Below the pieces are notes generated by a model. That model was not told the origin of the DNA, did not search any database, and saw nothing but the letters and a program-made list of their open reading frames with translations. A DNA stretch of 64,000 nt from Pocillopora verrucosa (Eukaryota; Cnidaria; Anthozoa; Scleractinia; Pocilloporidae). The stretch is from positions 18,154,587-18,218,586 of the forward strand of contig NC_089323.1 in the NCBI RefSeq assembly GCF_036669915.1, in the 5' to 3' direction. This document shows, piece after piece, positions 33,297-45,507 of this stretch; within the stretch, counting starts at the first letter, position 1, and the number at the start of each line of letters is the position of its first letter. The position numbers and the translations under genes are program-made.

Positions 33297-36200
33297 ATGG
33301 AAGGAAATGGAAGTGATGATCACAGTTCCCAAAGACGTCTGAACGAATCGTCAGTAAAGCAAGGTCAGATTTTAAATCTTCTTTCCCAAGCCCGAGAGAT
33401 TCAGAACAGCGGAGAGCATTTTAGTAATTACGAGCAGGCGGCGGAAATGTTGAAACAAGCGTTACTCTTAGCGCAAGAGGCATCGAACAAAGATTCAGAG
33501 GCCGAAATTTGCGGCAACCTTGCTGAAGTTTTGCTCTCTATGGATAGTTTTGACGAATCTCTTTCTTACGCGCAGAAATGCCTTGCCCTTTCCGAAGAGG
33601 TAGGTCGGAAAGATCTTGAAGCATTAGCTAATTCCTTTGTTGGTAGTGCCTACTCAAAGTTAGGAGACTTGAAAAGAGGCCTTGAATCCCACAAGAAATC
33701 CTTAGACGCTATTTCTACCACTGATGACCAGAAGCAAAGGTGGAAATGCCTGTATGAAATGGGCACCACTTTTACAGAGCTTGGTGACTACACAAACGCT
33801 ACCAAGTTCTTAACGGAAAGTCTTACAGTTGCCACCGATCTTGACGATAAAGCAGCAATAGCCCAGTCCAATGGAGGTTTGGGAGCCGCGTATTACAAGA
33901 CAAGACATTATCCACTATCCATTCTCCACAGCGAGAAGCATTTAACATTGGCAAGAGAAGTCAATCGGAAGAAAAGTCAGGCTGCAGCCCTTGGAAATCT
34001 CGGTAATGTTCATTTATCGAAGGGAGATTACATAAAAGCGTTTACACTTTATCGAGAGCAGTTAGACATTTCGAGAGGAATCGGAGACAAGTTTACCGAG
34101 GGAAGGGCCCTCGGGGCTCTTGGTGATGTTTACCATTGTCAAGGAGACACAAGAAAAGCAATTGAAAATTATGAAGCCTACCTTCGTATCGCAAACAGTC
34201 TCAACAACAAGCCAGCACAAGCAAATGCCATTGGAAAAATTGGAAGAGCGCAACACTCCCTTGGAGAAAACAGAGAATCACAGAAAAATCTTGAAAAGTT
34301 ATTACAGCTATCGCAAGAAATTGGCGATAAAGCCACCGAGGGCTTTGCGTATGGTTTCCTCGGAAACACTCACAGATCCCTAGGAAATTTTGAAAAAGCG
34401 ATTTTCATGCAAAACAAGTTCTTGGAAATTTCAAAGTTGATCGGTGACAAGGCAGCGGAAGGCCTTGCTAATGCCTACCTGGGAAGCATATACTACTCTC
34501 TCGGAGACCTAGAAAAGGCCTTGAAACATCATCAATTCAATCTTGCAATAAACAAGGAACTAGAAAATAAAGGAGGTGAAGGGAGATCGGTTGAGAAGGT
34601 GGGCAACATTCATTTTGAATTTGGTAATTACAACGAGGCGATTGATTGCTATCAGCAAAGTCTCAGTATTGCCCTTTCAATAAAAGATAAGCCACTTCAA
34701 GGTGCCTCATATGCCAATTTAGGAAATGCTTTTCAAGCCCTTGGTATGTATACAGAGGCTGTAAAGTTATACGAAGAAGCTGTACCCTTTGCTGAAGAGG
34801 TTGGAGACCAGCGCATGTTGGGACAGATGCTTGGAAATCTAGGAACTGTTTACAACCGAGTAGGAGATTATCAAAAAGAGCTTCAGTGTCATTTGCAACA
34901 TCTCTCACTCTGTGAAACCTTGGAAGAAAAGCAAGGAGAAGCAACCGCTCATGGCAACATTGGAATGGTCAATTACCGCATGGAAAATTTTAAGCAAGCG
35001 ATAAAACATAATGAAAAGCAAATCTCTATTTCTAACTCCATAGGAGAAATAGCTGGTGAGATGACAGGATGCCTAAATCTTGGAAAGATTTACTGGAAAT
35101 TGGATGAACTTTCCAAAGCCATTGAATTTCAGAAAAAAGCTTTATGTTTTGCTGAGAAGATGAAAAGCTTAGACAAGATGGGTTCATGTCATCATGACCT
35201 TGGCATTTCTTATTCAAAGTCTAAAGAGTTTGAAACGGCCTGTGATCACTTGGAAAAATGCACTGAATTGTATGCGGAAGTAAGACGACTTCTCTTTGAG
35301 AAGGACATATACAAGATCTCTCTTAGTAACGTGCAAGCTACTGCTTACCGTCTCTACACGCAGTGTCTTCTTCAGCGAGAAAAGTACGAGGAAGCACTAC
35401 TAGTCAGCGAGCGAGCACGTTCTGCTGCGCTTGCTGACATGATGGTTGTATCATACGGTCTTCATAATCCAAAGGAAGGAAAAAGAGAAGCACTCAATGG
35501 AGGAAGCCTCCGTGAAGTTGTGTCTCGTCTGGGAGGCCAGATAATCTACTATGCTCTGTCTGGAACTGGAAAGGAAAATGTTGTATTATGGAGTATTCAA
35601 GCAAATGGTGCTCCTCAGTTTTTGGGGGAGGCTACCGACTGGAAGAGTCTGCTAGACGAGGCGCTTTCAGAAATGAAAATTAAAGAAAACCCTGTGAAAT
35701 GTGAAGATCGCTCATTGCCATCGAGAGGAAACACACGTCCTCTTCAGAATCAAGAAAACGATGAAGATGGGCAAAAAACGGATGGCGACCTGCTGTGTTG
35801 CCCTCCATCGAAGCGGATCACTCAAAAAGATCGATCAAGTGCATTGGAGAAACTCTATGATGTGTTGTTTTCCCGCACGTTACCTGACCAAGCAACCACA
35901 GACCTCATTATTGTTCCTGATGCTGAGCTTCATAGGATTCCTTGGGCAGCGCTTCGAAATGAAAACAACCAAAGCCTAGGGGCGCAGCACCGAATAAGAT
36001 TATTACCATCCTTGACAATTATGAAGGCAATTTTTGAGTGTCCGCCCAACTTCCATAATCAAAAGGGAGCTGTAATTGTTGGGGATCCAGATGTTGGCTT
36101 AGTGTCCTTTAAAGCAAAGAAGATTACAGAATTCATCACAAGACTGGAGCATGCAAACGAAGAAGCTCAAGAAATCGCTAGATTGTTTGGTGTTAAACCC

Positions 36201-36716
36201 CTATTGGGAGAAGAAGCTACAAAAGCACGTTTCCTTGAAAATCTTGACACGGCAGCCCTGGTCCATATTGCTGCACACGGAAATTCTTTAACTGGTGAAA
36301 TTGCATTCGCTCCGCCACCAGAAAAACGCAAGCCAGTACTTGACGAAGAAGATGTTGTCCTTACAATGGCCGAAGTGCAGAATGCAAAGGTGCGAGCTAA
36401 ACTTGTTGTTCTAAGCTGCTGTCACAGTGCAACTGGAGATATCCGAGCCGAAGGTGTCATTGGAATCGCTCGAGCTTTTCTTGGTGCTGGAGCGAGGTCA
36501 GTTCTTGCCACCCTGTGGGCTGTTGATGACAACGCTACCCTGGAATTCATGCGCAAGTTTTACCAGCATTTAAAACTTGGTAAAAAGGCAAGTGAAGCTG
36601 TTCACCAGGCCACAACTGCTCTTCGGCTCTCTGAAAAATTCCAGTCCCCATGTAACTGGGCCCCCTTTGTCCTTATTGGAGATGACGTCACTTTTGAGAA
36701 TTTGGAACAGATGTAA
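33297..36716 (+). CDS. TPR-CHAT protein (TTC28-like), single-exon clan CD protease candidate
   Basis: One uninterrupted reading frame. I place the start at 33297 (ACCACCATGG, a strong Kozak context), just after a splice acceptor ending in TTTCAG at 33288, rather than at the upstream in-frame ATG at 33252; this gives 1,139 aa. Residues about 70-660 contain roughly 15 TPR units of 40 residues (for example [18 protein letters not shown]). Residues about 740-1139 form a CHAT domain: [23 protein letters not shown], His994 in HIAAHG and Cys1042 in LSCCHSATG, then [14 protein letters not shown] and [11 protein letters not shown] at the end. CHAT proteases have a caspase-like fold with a His-Cys dyad, both present. 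In animals this layout is seen in TTC28-like proteins, often multicopy and intronless in corals. The lack of introns in the coding part suggests retroposition or an unusual origin. Function is not established. Confidence 0.9.
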   Translation: MEGNGSDDHSSQRRLNESSVKQGQILNLLSQAREIQNSGEHFSNYEQAAEMLKQALLLAQEASNKDSEAEICGNLAEVLLSMDSFDESLSYAQKCLALSEEVGRKDLEALANSFVGSAYSKLGDLKRGLESHKKSLDAISTTDDQKQRWKCLYEMGTTFTELGDYTNATKFLTESLTVATDLDDKAAIAQSNGGLGAAYYKTRHYPLSILHSEKHLTLAREVNRKKSQAAALGNLGNVHLSKGDYIKAFTLYREQLDISRGIGDKFTEGRALGALGDVYHCQGDTRKAIENYEAYLRIANSLNNKPAQANAIGKIGRAQHSLGENRESQKNLEKLLQLSQEIGDKATEGFAYGFLGNTHRSLGNFEKAIFMQNKFLEISKLIGDKAAEGLANAYLGSIYYSLGDLEKALKHHQFNLAINKELENKGGEGRSVEKVGNIHFEFGNYNEAIDCYQQSLSIALSIKDKPLQGASYANLGNAFQALGMYTEAVKLYEEAVPFAEEVGDQRMLGQMLGNLGTVYNRVGDYQKELQCHLQHLSLCETLEEKQGEATAHGNIGMVNYRMENFKQAIKHNEKQISISNSIGEIAGEMTGCLNLGKIYWKLDELSKAIEFQKKALCFAEKMKSLDKMGSCHHDLGISYSKSKEFETACDHLEKCTELYAEVRRLLFEKDIYKISLSNVQATAYRLYTQCLLQREKYEEALLVSERARSAALADMMVVSYGLHNPKEGKREALNGGSLREVVSRLGGQIIYYALSGTGKENVVLWSIQANGAPQFLGEATDWKSLLDEALSEMKIKENPVKCEDRSLPSRGNTRPLQNQENDEDGQKTDGDLLCCPPSKRITQKDRSSALEKLYDVLFSRTLPDQATTDLIIVPDAELHRIPWAALRNENNQSLGAQHRIRLLPSLTIMKAIFECPPNFHNQKGAVIVGDPDVGLVSFKAKKITEFITRLEHANEEAQEIARLFGVKPLLGEEATKARFLENLDTAALVHIAAHGNSLTGEIAFAPPPEKRKPVLDEEDVVLTMAEVQNAKVRAKLVVLSCCHSATGDIRAEGVIGIARAFLGAGARSVLATLWAVDDNATLEFMRKFYQHLKLGKKASEAVHQATTALRLSEKFQSPCNWAPFVLIGDDVTFENLEQM

Positions 36717-37150
36717 CAAGATCATACGCAAGGTTAGTAAACTGTCTTGTTAGCCTTTCTTTTAAGACAAAATTTTGCGCATGAGATGAGGGACCAAAAA
36801 AAGTGCCAATTGTTTTGTAGTGTTTTCATGAAGTTCTTAGAAGTCCTGATACTGCTGGCTGGGTTGGTATTCAATATTCCACATTTCCTTGACCATGTGG
36901 TACTCACTTAGCTGTACTGCTGCATAGATTGAGTCGTTGCCAAAGTAAAATCGGTACCTTACCAAACGAAACAACACATATTTATGCTTGGTGATCTTAT
37001 ATTATTCTACTGGTATTCAACCCTATGGAAAGCAGCAGTGTTCTTGTTCATTTCATCCTATGATGATATTTAGGTTTGGTTTTAATATTCCATAGAGAAG
37101 CCCTCATTAGTAACTAAATGTCTATGGCATGTATGCAAATATGGCTGAGG

Positions 37151-37156
37151 AATAAA
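37151..37156 (+). terminator. Possible polyadenylation signal downstream of the TPR-CHAT gene
   Basis: AATAAA occurs 435 nt beyond the stop. A possible 3'-UTR intron (donor GCAAG|GTTAGT near 36736; acceptor TTTTCCAG near 37541) would remove it, so the real transcript end is open. Confidence 0.2.
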
Positions 37157-37177
37157 AAGATGAAGCCAAGTTCTGTT

Positions 37178-37386
37178 ATCCCTTTCATTCCCAGGATCTC
37201 TTAAGTAATTCTCCTTACTGTCTGCCATACAGTTCTCATGATATTAGTTCAGAGAATTTGTTATTGGATCAACTAATAATGCCATAATCGATGTTTTTCT
37301 TTATTCTCATCACCTACCTGTGTGATTTTGTATTGATACTGTAAGGTGAATTTCTGTCTTGGTCACTTGTGAGAGTGACAAGGTTA
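37178..37386 (+). mobile_element. Family A short inverted-repeat element, copy 5
   Basis: Lies 460 bp after the TPR-CHAT stop. The interior is clear; the right end is degraded (GAGAGTGACAAGG). Confidence 0.65.
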
Positions 37387-37727
37387 TACATTTTCTAAAT
37401 AGCCTTCTGTGATAAAGGTTTCAAAGTGTTAAATTTTCGGCGAGATTAAGCCTGCATTTCAGCCGTGTGTGAAGAGACCTTTACCAGCTGCCCTTATAGA
37501 GATAACCTCCTTGATATAAACTATATATTTGTTTTTCCAGGTAAAGGAAAGAACCCAGCTGGATTAGACACTTTCCAAAACAGCTAGTGTACCAAATTTA
37601 GGAGAATCAGGTTCAGATGTATGAAACAAGAAACAAATGAATGTTGTGCGAAAGGGATTCTGATTAGTAATTAGATATGATTGATAGAGTTCTTGTTGTA
37701 CTGCTAAGGAATGATGCTTTTGATTTC

Positions 37728-38163
37728 AAATTTCCAAAGAAGACTTAATTTTTGTTCCTCAAATTGCTCCTGATGAGCATGCCATCGTATCTGTGGTCAA
37801 CAACTGTAGGGATAGGGAAAGGTGTCAAAAGATTTCAAATTAAAAAAAACAACAACAAAAGATAGCTTCCACAACATTATAGTGATAATTCGCAGCAACT
37901 TACATGTATCCATTTAGGTGTCAACAATTTACATAACACACTATGATTTTCCTAATGTGATTAAATAGAAAAAAACGCAGAAAAAAAGATAATAGAAATG
38001 ACTGTAACCTTGTTGTATCAGTCCAGCAAAGAAAGAAATGCTCTGGGACCAAGTAACTTTTAGTATTTAAGCTCATTTTAGGTTAGGAAGAAGGAAACCT
38101 GATCATAGAATTCAGAAAGTTAACAGTGCCACCTAGGACTGAGAAATAAATACTATAAGAAAC
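37728..38163. repeat. Tandem duplication, unit 1 (3' of TPR-CHAT gene)
   Basis: A 436-bp unit starting AAATTTCCAAAGAAGACTTA and ending near GAGAAATAAATACTATAAG, repeated directly after it with small indels. No coding frame. Confidence 0.8.
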
Positions 38164-38602
38164 ACAAATTTCCAAAGAACACTTAATTTTTGTTCCTCAA
38201 ATCGCTCCTGATGAGCATGTCATCCTATCTATGGTCAACAACTGTAGGGATAGCTAGGGAAAGGTGTCAAAAGATTTCAAATGAGAAAAAAACAACAAAA
38301 GATAGCTTCCACAACATTATAGTGATAATTCGCAGCAACTTACATATATCCATTTTAGTGTTGACGATTTACCTAACACACTATGGTTTTCCTAACTGGA
38401 AATAGAAATAAATAGGAAAAAATGCAGAAAAAAAGATAACAGAAACTACTGTATCCCTGTTGTATTAGTAGAGCAAAGAAAGAAATGCTCTTAGACCAAG
38501 TAACTTAAGTATTAAAGCTCATTTTTAAGGTAAGGAAGAAGGAAACCTGATCATAGAATTCAGAAAGTTAACAGTGCCACCTTGGACTGAGAAATAAATA
38601 CT
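38164..38602. repeat. Tandem duplication, unit 2 (3' of TPR-CHAT gene)
   Basis: Direct copy of 37728-38163 with roughly 5-8% differences by eye, including AGCTAGGGATAGCTAGGG-type local expansion. Confidence 0.8.
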
Positions 38603-39478
38603 TATAAGAGTAGAAATGACATAAATACAGTTGATCTAAACTTCATTTTTTTGTTTCAACCTGGAAAATTGTATTGGAATTCTTCATAAAGGGATGGGTC
38701 TCAAAGTTTCTTCTGACAGCAACTATCATTTGTGGAAAAATTTTAAGCAAAATCTCTTTGCAACTTGTTTTCAATTTTGTTTGTTTATTTTTTTATCTTA
38801 AGTTTGTTGGTTCCACATGCCATTCAGATTTTTTTCTTCAAGAATCAGTTTCTTGTGGTACCAGAAAATGAGATGAATATGGGCAAAAAATTGCAATTAA
38901 GTCTGATTTTGTTCTGTCCCATCATCACACTGCGCACTTCCCACCTGACTCTGACACAACTATACCAAATATAGAAAAGAAAACGACTTTATTCACTACA
39001 CTTGAAGCTTAGAGCTTCCATTACAATTTGATGCATTTGCTGATAATAAGGAACGCTTCATAAGAAAACTAAATGAAGATTCTGCACTCCTGATGACATA
39101 CTGTTAACATGTCGAAATTCATGTAATACCTTTATATCATTTACAGTGTTATAAATTGTTTCATGAGAAATGTTTATGGAAACCAATACCAAAATATTAT
39201 TAGGATAAAAACACTTTGTAGAAATTGATTTGTGTAAAAAAAATATAACACACATTAGGAGGGAAAAAATGACTGACCATTGTTCTTCTCCCCAGAATAA
39301 AACATCCAAAACTTGTGCTCCCAAACATACAAGCTGAATTTTTTATTTACAAAAAGTGGTGCACTGAGAAATGTGCTATTCGCTGCCAAATACATTCAAT
39401 TCTTCTTTGATTTATTGGTGAGCAATTTTAAATCAAATTTTGAAGTACCATTGCTTGACATGCTTGCTATAGGTAATT

Positions 39479-42400
39479 TTATTGTGCATCAATAGGGACC
39501 ATGAAAACCTTGTCAACCTCTCGTGATTTGATCCTTTCCCTGAAGAAACAAAATATGATTCACATTAAGATTCCTTTCAGTCCCGAAATATTGCATTCAG
39601 AGTTATTTCTGATTAAGTGTTACAAGTAATGTGGGCTTTGTTGGGGTTTTGCTTTACTACACCCTGTGATAGGTCAACAAAGCTCCTGCCAATCTCTCAA
39701 CCAATCAGATGTGAAATAAACCAAACACTTCTTGCTCCACAGCTAGCATTCTCTTTACACTTCAGCAGGTGTGTTCAGTTTTGCTTTTGAATTCTCATTG
39801 GCTCCTTGTATAATTTTCCTTTGCTCTAATTGGGTGCAGTGATTTCTTAAGATTTAGGTTCACAGCTTTATTGAAAAGGGCTGTATGCAAATGTGGGGCA
39901 TGTTCATGTATCATGACACAGAGAATGATGAATATATGCAGATTAATTGGGCGTAAATTTTTTTGATGTAGCACTGAAAAAGATTCCAAATCACAATGGA
40001 ATTTTAGAGCTTTTAGCTCTATAGAGTATAGTGAACTAACATAGACCTAGAGAGCACTAACAACACAGATAACAGGAGCGGTTACAAAGTTCAACAGCTC
40101 ATCCAACAGTGATCAAATATTTGTGCTGTCATGCCGAAGTTGAAAACATTGTACATGTATAGATATCATCAAAGTGAAGTAGGGAAGGGTACTAAATGTG
40201 TTTGCATAGTATACTAACGTTAAGTATTTGTCCCGTATGAGGTCGTATCTCTTGGTTTTAGAGTTAAAAGCACTTCTGTGTCCATTATTGTGCTGTGCTT
40301 TGTCATAGCGATCCACATCATAACGCCCAGGACCAACAGGATTCTGAAAATTGATTAAAAGTAAAAGGTTAAGGTCATTCGTGTAGAATAGAACCTGCAA
40401 TGAGATTTTCATCAACATTAGCCCATTGGCTGCCTAAATTGAGATAGTGAAAAAAAGAAACAAGAATTTTCCTTTGAAATATTCACTTTGGATTAGTAGC
40501 ACCTGATTATAAAAGCTATATTCAAGACCACCAGGCATGATCAGAGTAACTAAATCCATGTTGCTGTCTATCAATCCTTAAAATTTGCTTGGAATTGTTT
40601 CATTTTTATTTTACAAGTAAGAAGTTATTGCTCAATTCCAAACAAGAGTAAACCAGCATAAAATGACTCCTTCCTTCTCTGGCTAGCTCCTGCTATAGAA
40701 AAAGCTATAGTTCCACCTATGATGACAAATGCAATGCTAGGGGTGAACATGACTTTCTTTTGAGCCGTGTTTACTGAATGTTGGCACTATTGCTAACTCT
40801 TCTTCCTATGAGGGTGTAGAGACGTACTGTGCTTCCAAGGAAGAATCTTCTGGCATGACGGTCAAATCTTTCAGCAGTTGAACCAAAGGGTGGTCTGACA
40901 GTTGCTTCTGGCTTTGTAAGCTCCTGAGGTGAGTAGTTTCCAGGTCCTGGGTCAGTCTAATGTGAAAAAAACTCAAAGGTTATGCACATGTTTGTTTTAT
41001 GGAAAGATGCTTAACAGAAAGATATCTGAGCCTGCAAACATTGAAGGCCTATCTTGATCTGACTTTGTATTTGGATCATGATCATGCTTAAGTTGCACTA
41101 AAAAAAAAACGAGCAATACAAAAGCATCTTAGCCAATCACAACTCTGGCAAACCATGGAAAAAAACTTACAGGGTCTCTTGGGTATTGACTCAGCGTTGA
41201 ACAATAGATCCTGTTGGTTGGGTATGGCGGGAAACGCTGCACCTTCAAGAAGACTCCATGGTGGTTCTTATGCTTATCTAGAAAAAAGAAAGTTGAGGAA
41301 TGAAAAGTCCATGAAAATCCCTCTCCTTGGTTCATTTGCTTAGCCCATCAGATTGTCAAAAATGACTCTAAGTAAGTAAATGCAACATTTTCTTGTGTCA
41401 CTGTTTCATTGTCATCTAACCGATCAGAGCACACTGCTGTTTATAGTTAACAACCAATCTTGTTTCCATTCACATTATCCAGACATCCTGATGATCTGAT
41501 TAGTTAATAATGTTTCTTGTTTAGGTTAAGGATGGAGAGGTTCAAGTCATTTTTAATTCTGAATAGTTTCTTGCCTACTGGAGCCAACTGAACATGCATA
41601 TATATATATATATGAGCTGCAGATAAACTAGTTCCTGTAAAATTGCCTACCTTGAAGCTCGTGTAGGAATGACTTTAAGTCATACTCTCCAGGACCCAAA
41701 TTTTGCTTTGTCTGAAAGATAAAAATACATGTTGGGTCAAAGACACTTTTTTCAAAGCTTGTGTCAACCTCACACTTAAATCAGGTTATCAGATTCCTAC
41801 CGGAAGAGCAAAGTAGCCTACAGATATGGGTTTGTTCCTTTCACCAGTGAACAGATCGTAAGGTCCTCTTTTGCTAACCACTCTTGCCTCCATCTCATCT
41901 GTGAAACTCTTCATCTCATACTGTCCAGGACACAAATGACTTCCCTATTCAAACATTTCAAAGAAGAATATTGATAAGTGTTTTGGTGGTATTCACCAAA
42001 CAATTTAGCATAGCATTAACAGACAATTATACGTACCACTTCTGGCAGCTGCCTAGACACTTGTAAGGCTGTCCAGAATTCAACATTCAAACATTTCAAA
42101 GACAAATATTGTTAAGTATTTTGGTGGTATTCAACAAGCAATGTAACATAGCATTAATATATAATTATACATACCACTTCTGGAAGCTGCCTAGCCACTT
42201 GTAAGGCTGTCCAGAATCCGACATTCAAACATTTCAAAGATGAATATTGTTAAGACTTTTGGTGGTATTCACCAAGCAATGTAGCATTGATAGGCAGTGT
42301 ACATACCACTTCCGGAAGTTGCCTCTTGTAAGACTTTCCAGAATCCAGCATTCCTACATTACTGACTGACTTTTGAACTTTCTCCTCAATCACAGCACTT

Positions 42401-45400
42401 GGTATCCCTCCCTTACCATAAGTTCCTGGCCCTGGCACATGACTCTGAAGCATTTCAAAAACAAAAGATAAAAAAGAAACGCATTCCCTGTAATTTTTAA
42501 TTTAGTGCCATCTGTGGGTATTTGCACACTTAATACAGCGTCAATTAGACATTTTGGGAATGCTTAACCCTTTCAATCCCAAGATTTCATTTAGTAATTC
42601 TCCTTAATGACTGTCATACAATTCCTATGATTTTAGTTCTGAGGATTTGTTATTAGAACAACTTATAATCTCCTACTTTATACTTCTCTTTGTTCTCATC
42701 CCTTGTCTGCTTGATATTGTATGGATATTGTGAGGAAAAATTCTGTTTTGGTCACTCATGGGAGTTAAAGGGTTAATTATTACGTATAGGCTCAAATATA
42801 GCCCCTTCCCTAACAACACCCTTTTAGTTGAGTCAAAGACCAGACTTGAGAAAAGCATAGGGACTGAGCACACCACAAAGAGGGTGGATCTGAAACTACA
42901 TTGACTAGTAAGGTAAAATGATCATGTAAACTTCCATCACAGACCAGTTAGATGTTGAACTGGAATTCTATAACTTATGCTGGCTAAGAGGATTTTAACC
43001 CTTTCCACCCTAACACAAGCATGCATATTCTCCATGATGTTCCCTATACATTCCCTAAGGTGCTGATAAGGAGAATTTGTTTCACAATCCAAAGCTTCTC
43101 TAGTTGGTGATCATTTCCTTTATTCTCGTTACCTTAATGTGAGATTTGGGGGTGATATTGTATGGAGAAACTACCAGTATATGCTTTTCACTCCAGGGGG
43201 TCACAGGTTTAATACAATTTGGCAGTGTCAAATAACAATTAATATTATTGATCAGACACTCAAGTAACACACCAGTTTTGTGGCATCAAATCTTGCTTCT
43301 CTGGTTTCACAAACACCTCTTGTGCTCCCAGGCTTTTTGCCCATGTGATCAATAAAATCAGTGATGGTGTATGTCCCAGGACCAAGAAGTTGCTTCTGTT
43401 GAAGTAAAAAAGAGTTGAAAACTTGAATAAGAAAAAATTACAAGTAAAACAACTAGATCCAAAGTAAAATGATTGTAACTGTGCTACAAACTTCTTAATA
43501 GATTAAAGGCAACAGATAAAATGGAAACAATTTGGTGAATAATTGGAGAGGAAATATTCTATCTTAGTCTAGTCCAAGGATTTACATTTTACACAAAATA
43601 TGCATTTTTCCAGATGTAACCATCAATTATTGATCCAGCTTGTGTTTAAATTAGCATAAAGCATTTGCATGTAGTTACCTGTAGTTGTTTCTTTTCCCAT
43701 TGTTCTTTGTACAAGAGATGAGGTATTTTTGCAAGGCGAGCTGTTTCAAATGCCCTTTCCCATCCTAAGGATTGACATTAAGTATAGCCAAGATTAATTT
43801 CATGAATAATGTATATGAGGGAAGCCTCAGCTAATCAAGTACTAGATATAGTTGATGACAGTTGGTCAATGGTTGGTAGATTGTTGTTTGCCACTGACAG
43901 ATGACTGACAGTCCACTAACATCTCTACCAAGACAATGGCTGACTATTGGTGGAAAATTTCTCAATAACCAGTTGGCTAGTGGCTGATCATGGAGTGACT
44001 TCATGAATCAACTGATAATCACCAAATATACCATTGGTATCCATCATCTATCCACAAGAAGACTAACAAATACTGTAAGTGAACACATATCAATCAAGAC
44101 TACCTACAGTTTAAACCATCCAATTTGAACTTAAATCTCTTTCATTACTATGTAATTGTCCATAAGCAGCCATTATGAATCTCTTGGAAGCGTGGAGTTC
44201 TTGATTTTCCAACTAAAATGAAGTGGCAGATAGTTTGCAGCAAGTTCTTCCAAACAGAATCATGGGATACTTGTCCACTTCCTGGGCAGTTATAATTTCA
44301 TAGAAAATGAAAATTTAAAAGAAAATAATCTTTATACCCATTGACAAAAAAAAAAATGCATATCTTTACCAGGACCAGAGGATCTTTCAGAAACAGACTT
44401 GGGATTAAATCCACCCACATCAATGTTATATGAACCTGGTCCGAGGCGGCGATTCTAGTGCAAGAATAAACTGTCTGTTAATTAACAGCAAAAACTTATC
44501 ACTTGTATGACCCTCCCTTACCCATGCTGCAATTTAGAAAGTCTCTGAAATAGTTTTTTTTCTAGCATCAAGCTATTGTAACAACCAGCAGCTATCTCCA
44601 ATAAGCATTGAGACTGGCTGATTTCTTAAAATTAAAATTGTGGGCAAACTTTGTATGATGATTTTCAGCAGAATTTATGATGGCATATTGCAAAACAAAA
44701 CATCAGTAGATGTTGTATTTTGTCATAAAATGTTTAGCTCTCCAGTTGAAGTGAGTGAAGGTTTAAGCACCCCAGAGGAGTTAGACCTCGTACATTCTTA
44801 TGCAGCATTACTTAAATAACCAAGAGATAACCCACCACTTCTTGCATGCATTTCTTGTCATATGCTACTTGTGTTATTGTTCCAGGCGTTTTGCTTTTTG
44901 GGTGAATTCCAGCGACATCAAACCTGCAAATCAAAATTAATTGAAACCCAAAGTGTGATTAGAGCGTATTTTTACTGAGCATCTCTACAGAAAATTTTTT
45001 CACATTTAACTGTGATTTCCTCGTGTATACTTTACCATAAAAATTAAAAAATCAAAACTCTTTTGGAGGCTTTCTTGGTAAAATGTTCAGAATGTCACAT
45101 GCCCCCACTGAGTAAAACTTTTAACGATGAAAGCTCTCTCAAAATTAATCAATACACGATATCATTGTGTCTTGTCAATTAACTTTATCTATTAATTGTT
45201 TGGGTGCATTCCAGAATATGTTGACAAGCCTGAACGAGTATTGCATGACCACGAGTGAAGCACGAAATTCTTCAGTTTACTAAGATCTTAAAATCTGAAC
45301 TAAAAGCTTCCTTTGCTTTCTTTGATAATGCTTCAAGAATAAAGAATGAAGAAGGAATAGGCATAGGTATAATGAAGTTATTGATTTCGAAGAAACAGAC

Positions 45401-45507
45401 TCGCGCGCAATTAACTTTGACACCAACTTACTTGTAGCGTTAGTAAATCGCACTCACCTCGAAGTCTGTACTCCGAATGGTGCCCCAGAAAATTTCTTCT
45501 GAGACAT
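39479..45507 (-). CDS. CIMAP2: Ciliary microtubule-associated protein 2 (LEXM-like), SHIPPO/PGP-repeat protein
   Basis: Minus-strand exons: 45507-45458, 44923-44836, 44454-44370, 43764-43679, 43395-43273, 42444-42307, 41944-41801, 41711-41651, 41277-41171, 40956-40828, 40343-40219, 39539-39479; 1,197 nt, 398 aa plus TAA, all phases compatible. The protein starts MSQKKFSGAPFGVQTSRFDV and carries spaced PGP-type motifs: RLGPGSYNI, LLGPGTYTITDFID, VPGPGTYGKGG, LCPGQYEMKSF, NLGPGEYDLKSFL, DPGPGNYSP and VGPGRYDVDRYD. Order, spacing and the KRGPYDLFTG block fit vertebrate LEXM/C1orf177 (CIMAP2), a protein of similar length. SHIPPO proteins are found in sperm tails and axonemal microtubules, so a role in cilia or sperm is likely. 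Human LEXM was originally named for lymphocyte expansion. The gene is head-to-head with the small ORF at 46646. Confidence 0.9.
41947..42355. repeat. Three-unit tandem repeat copying the 3' edge of CIMAP2 exon 6 and its splice donor
   Basis: Units of about 130 bp begin near 41,948, 42,091 and 42,223. Each includes, on the minus strand, the exon end (CAGCT/ACTTCC.GAAGTG) followed by GTATGT or GTACGT. Only the rightmost unit keeps an in-frame exon. Confidence 0.75.
42565..42775 (+). mobile_element. Family A short inverted-repeat element, copy 6
   Basis: Intron 5 of CIMAP2. Well preserved ends: TTAACCCTTTCAATCCC and GGGAGTTAAAGGGTTAA. Confidence 0.7.
42997..43213 (-). mobile_element. Family B short interspersed element, copy 4 (reverse)
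   Basis: Reverse complement of the family, with GCATGCATATTCTCC near its left edge. Intron 5 of CIMAP2, about 220 bp from family A copy 6. Confidence 0.6.

Larger units (their letters stand above)
36717..39478. other. Intergenic between convergent TPR-CHAT and CIMAP2 genes
   Basis: Contains family A copy 5 and the 436-bp tandem duplication. The two genes converge here. No other gene is supported. Confidence 0.5.
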
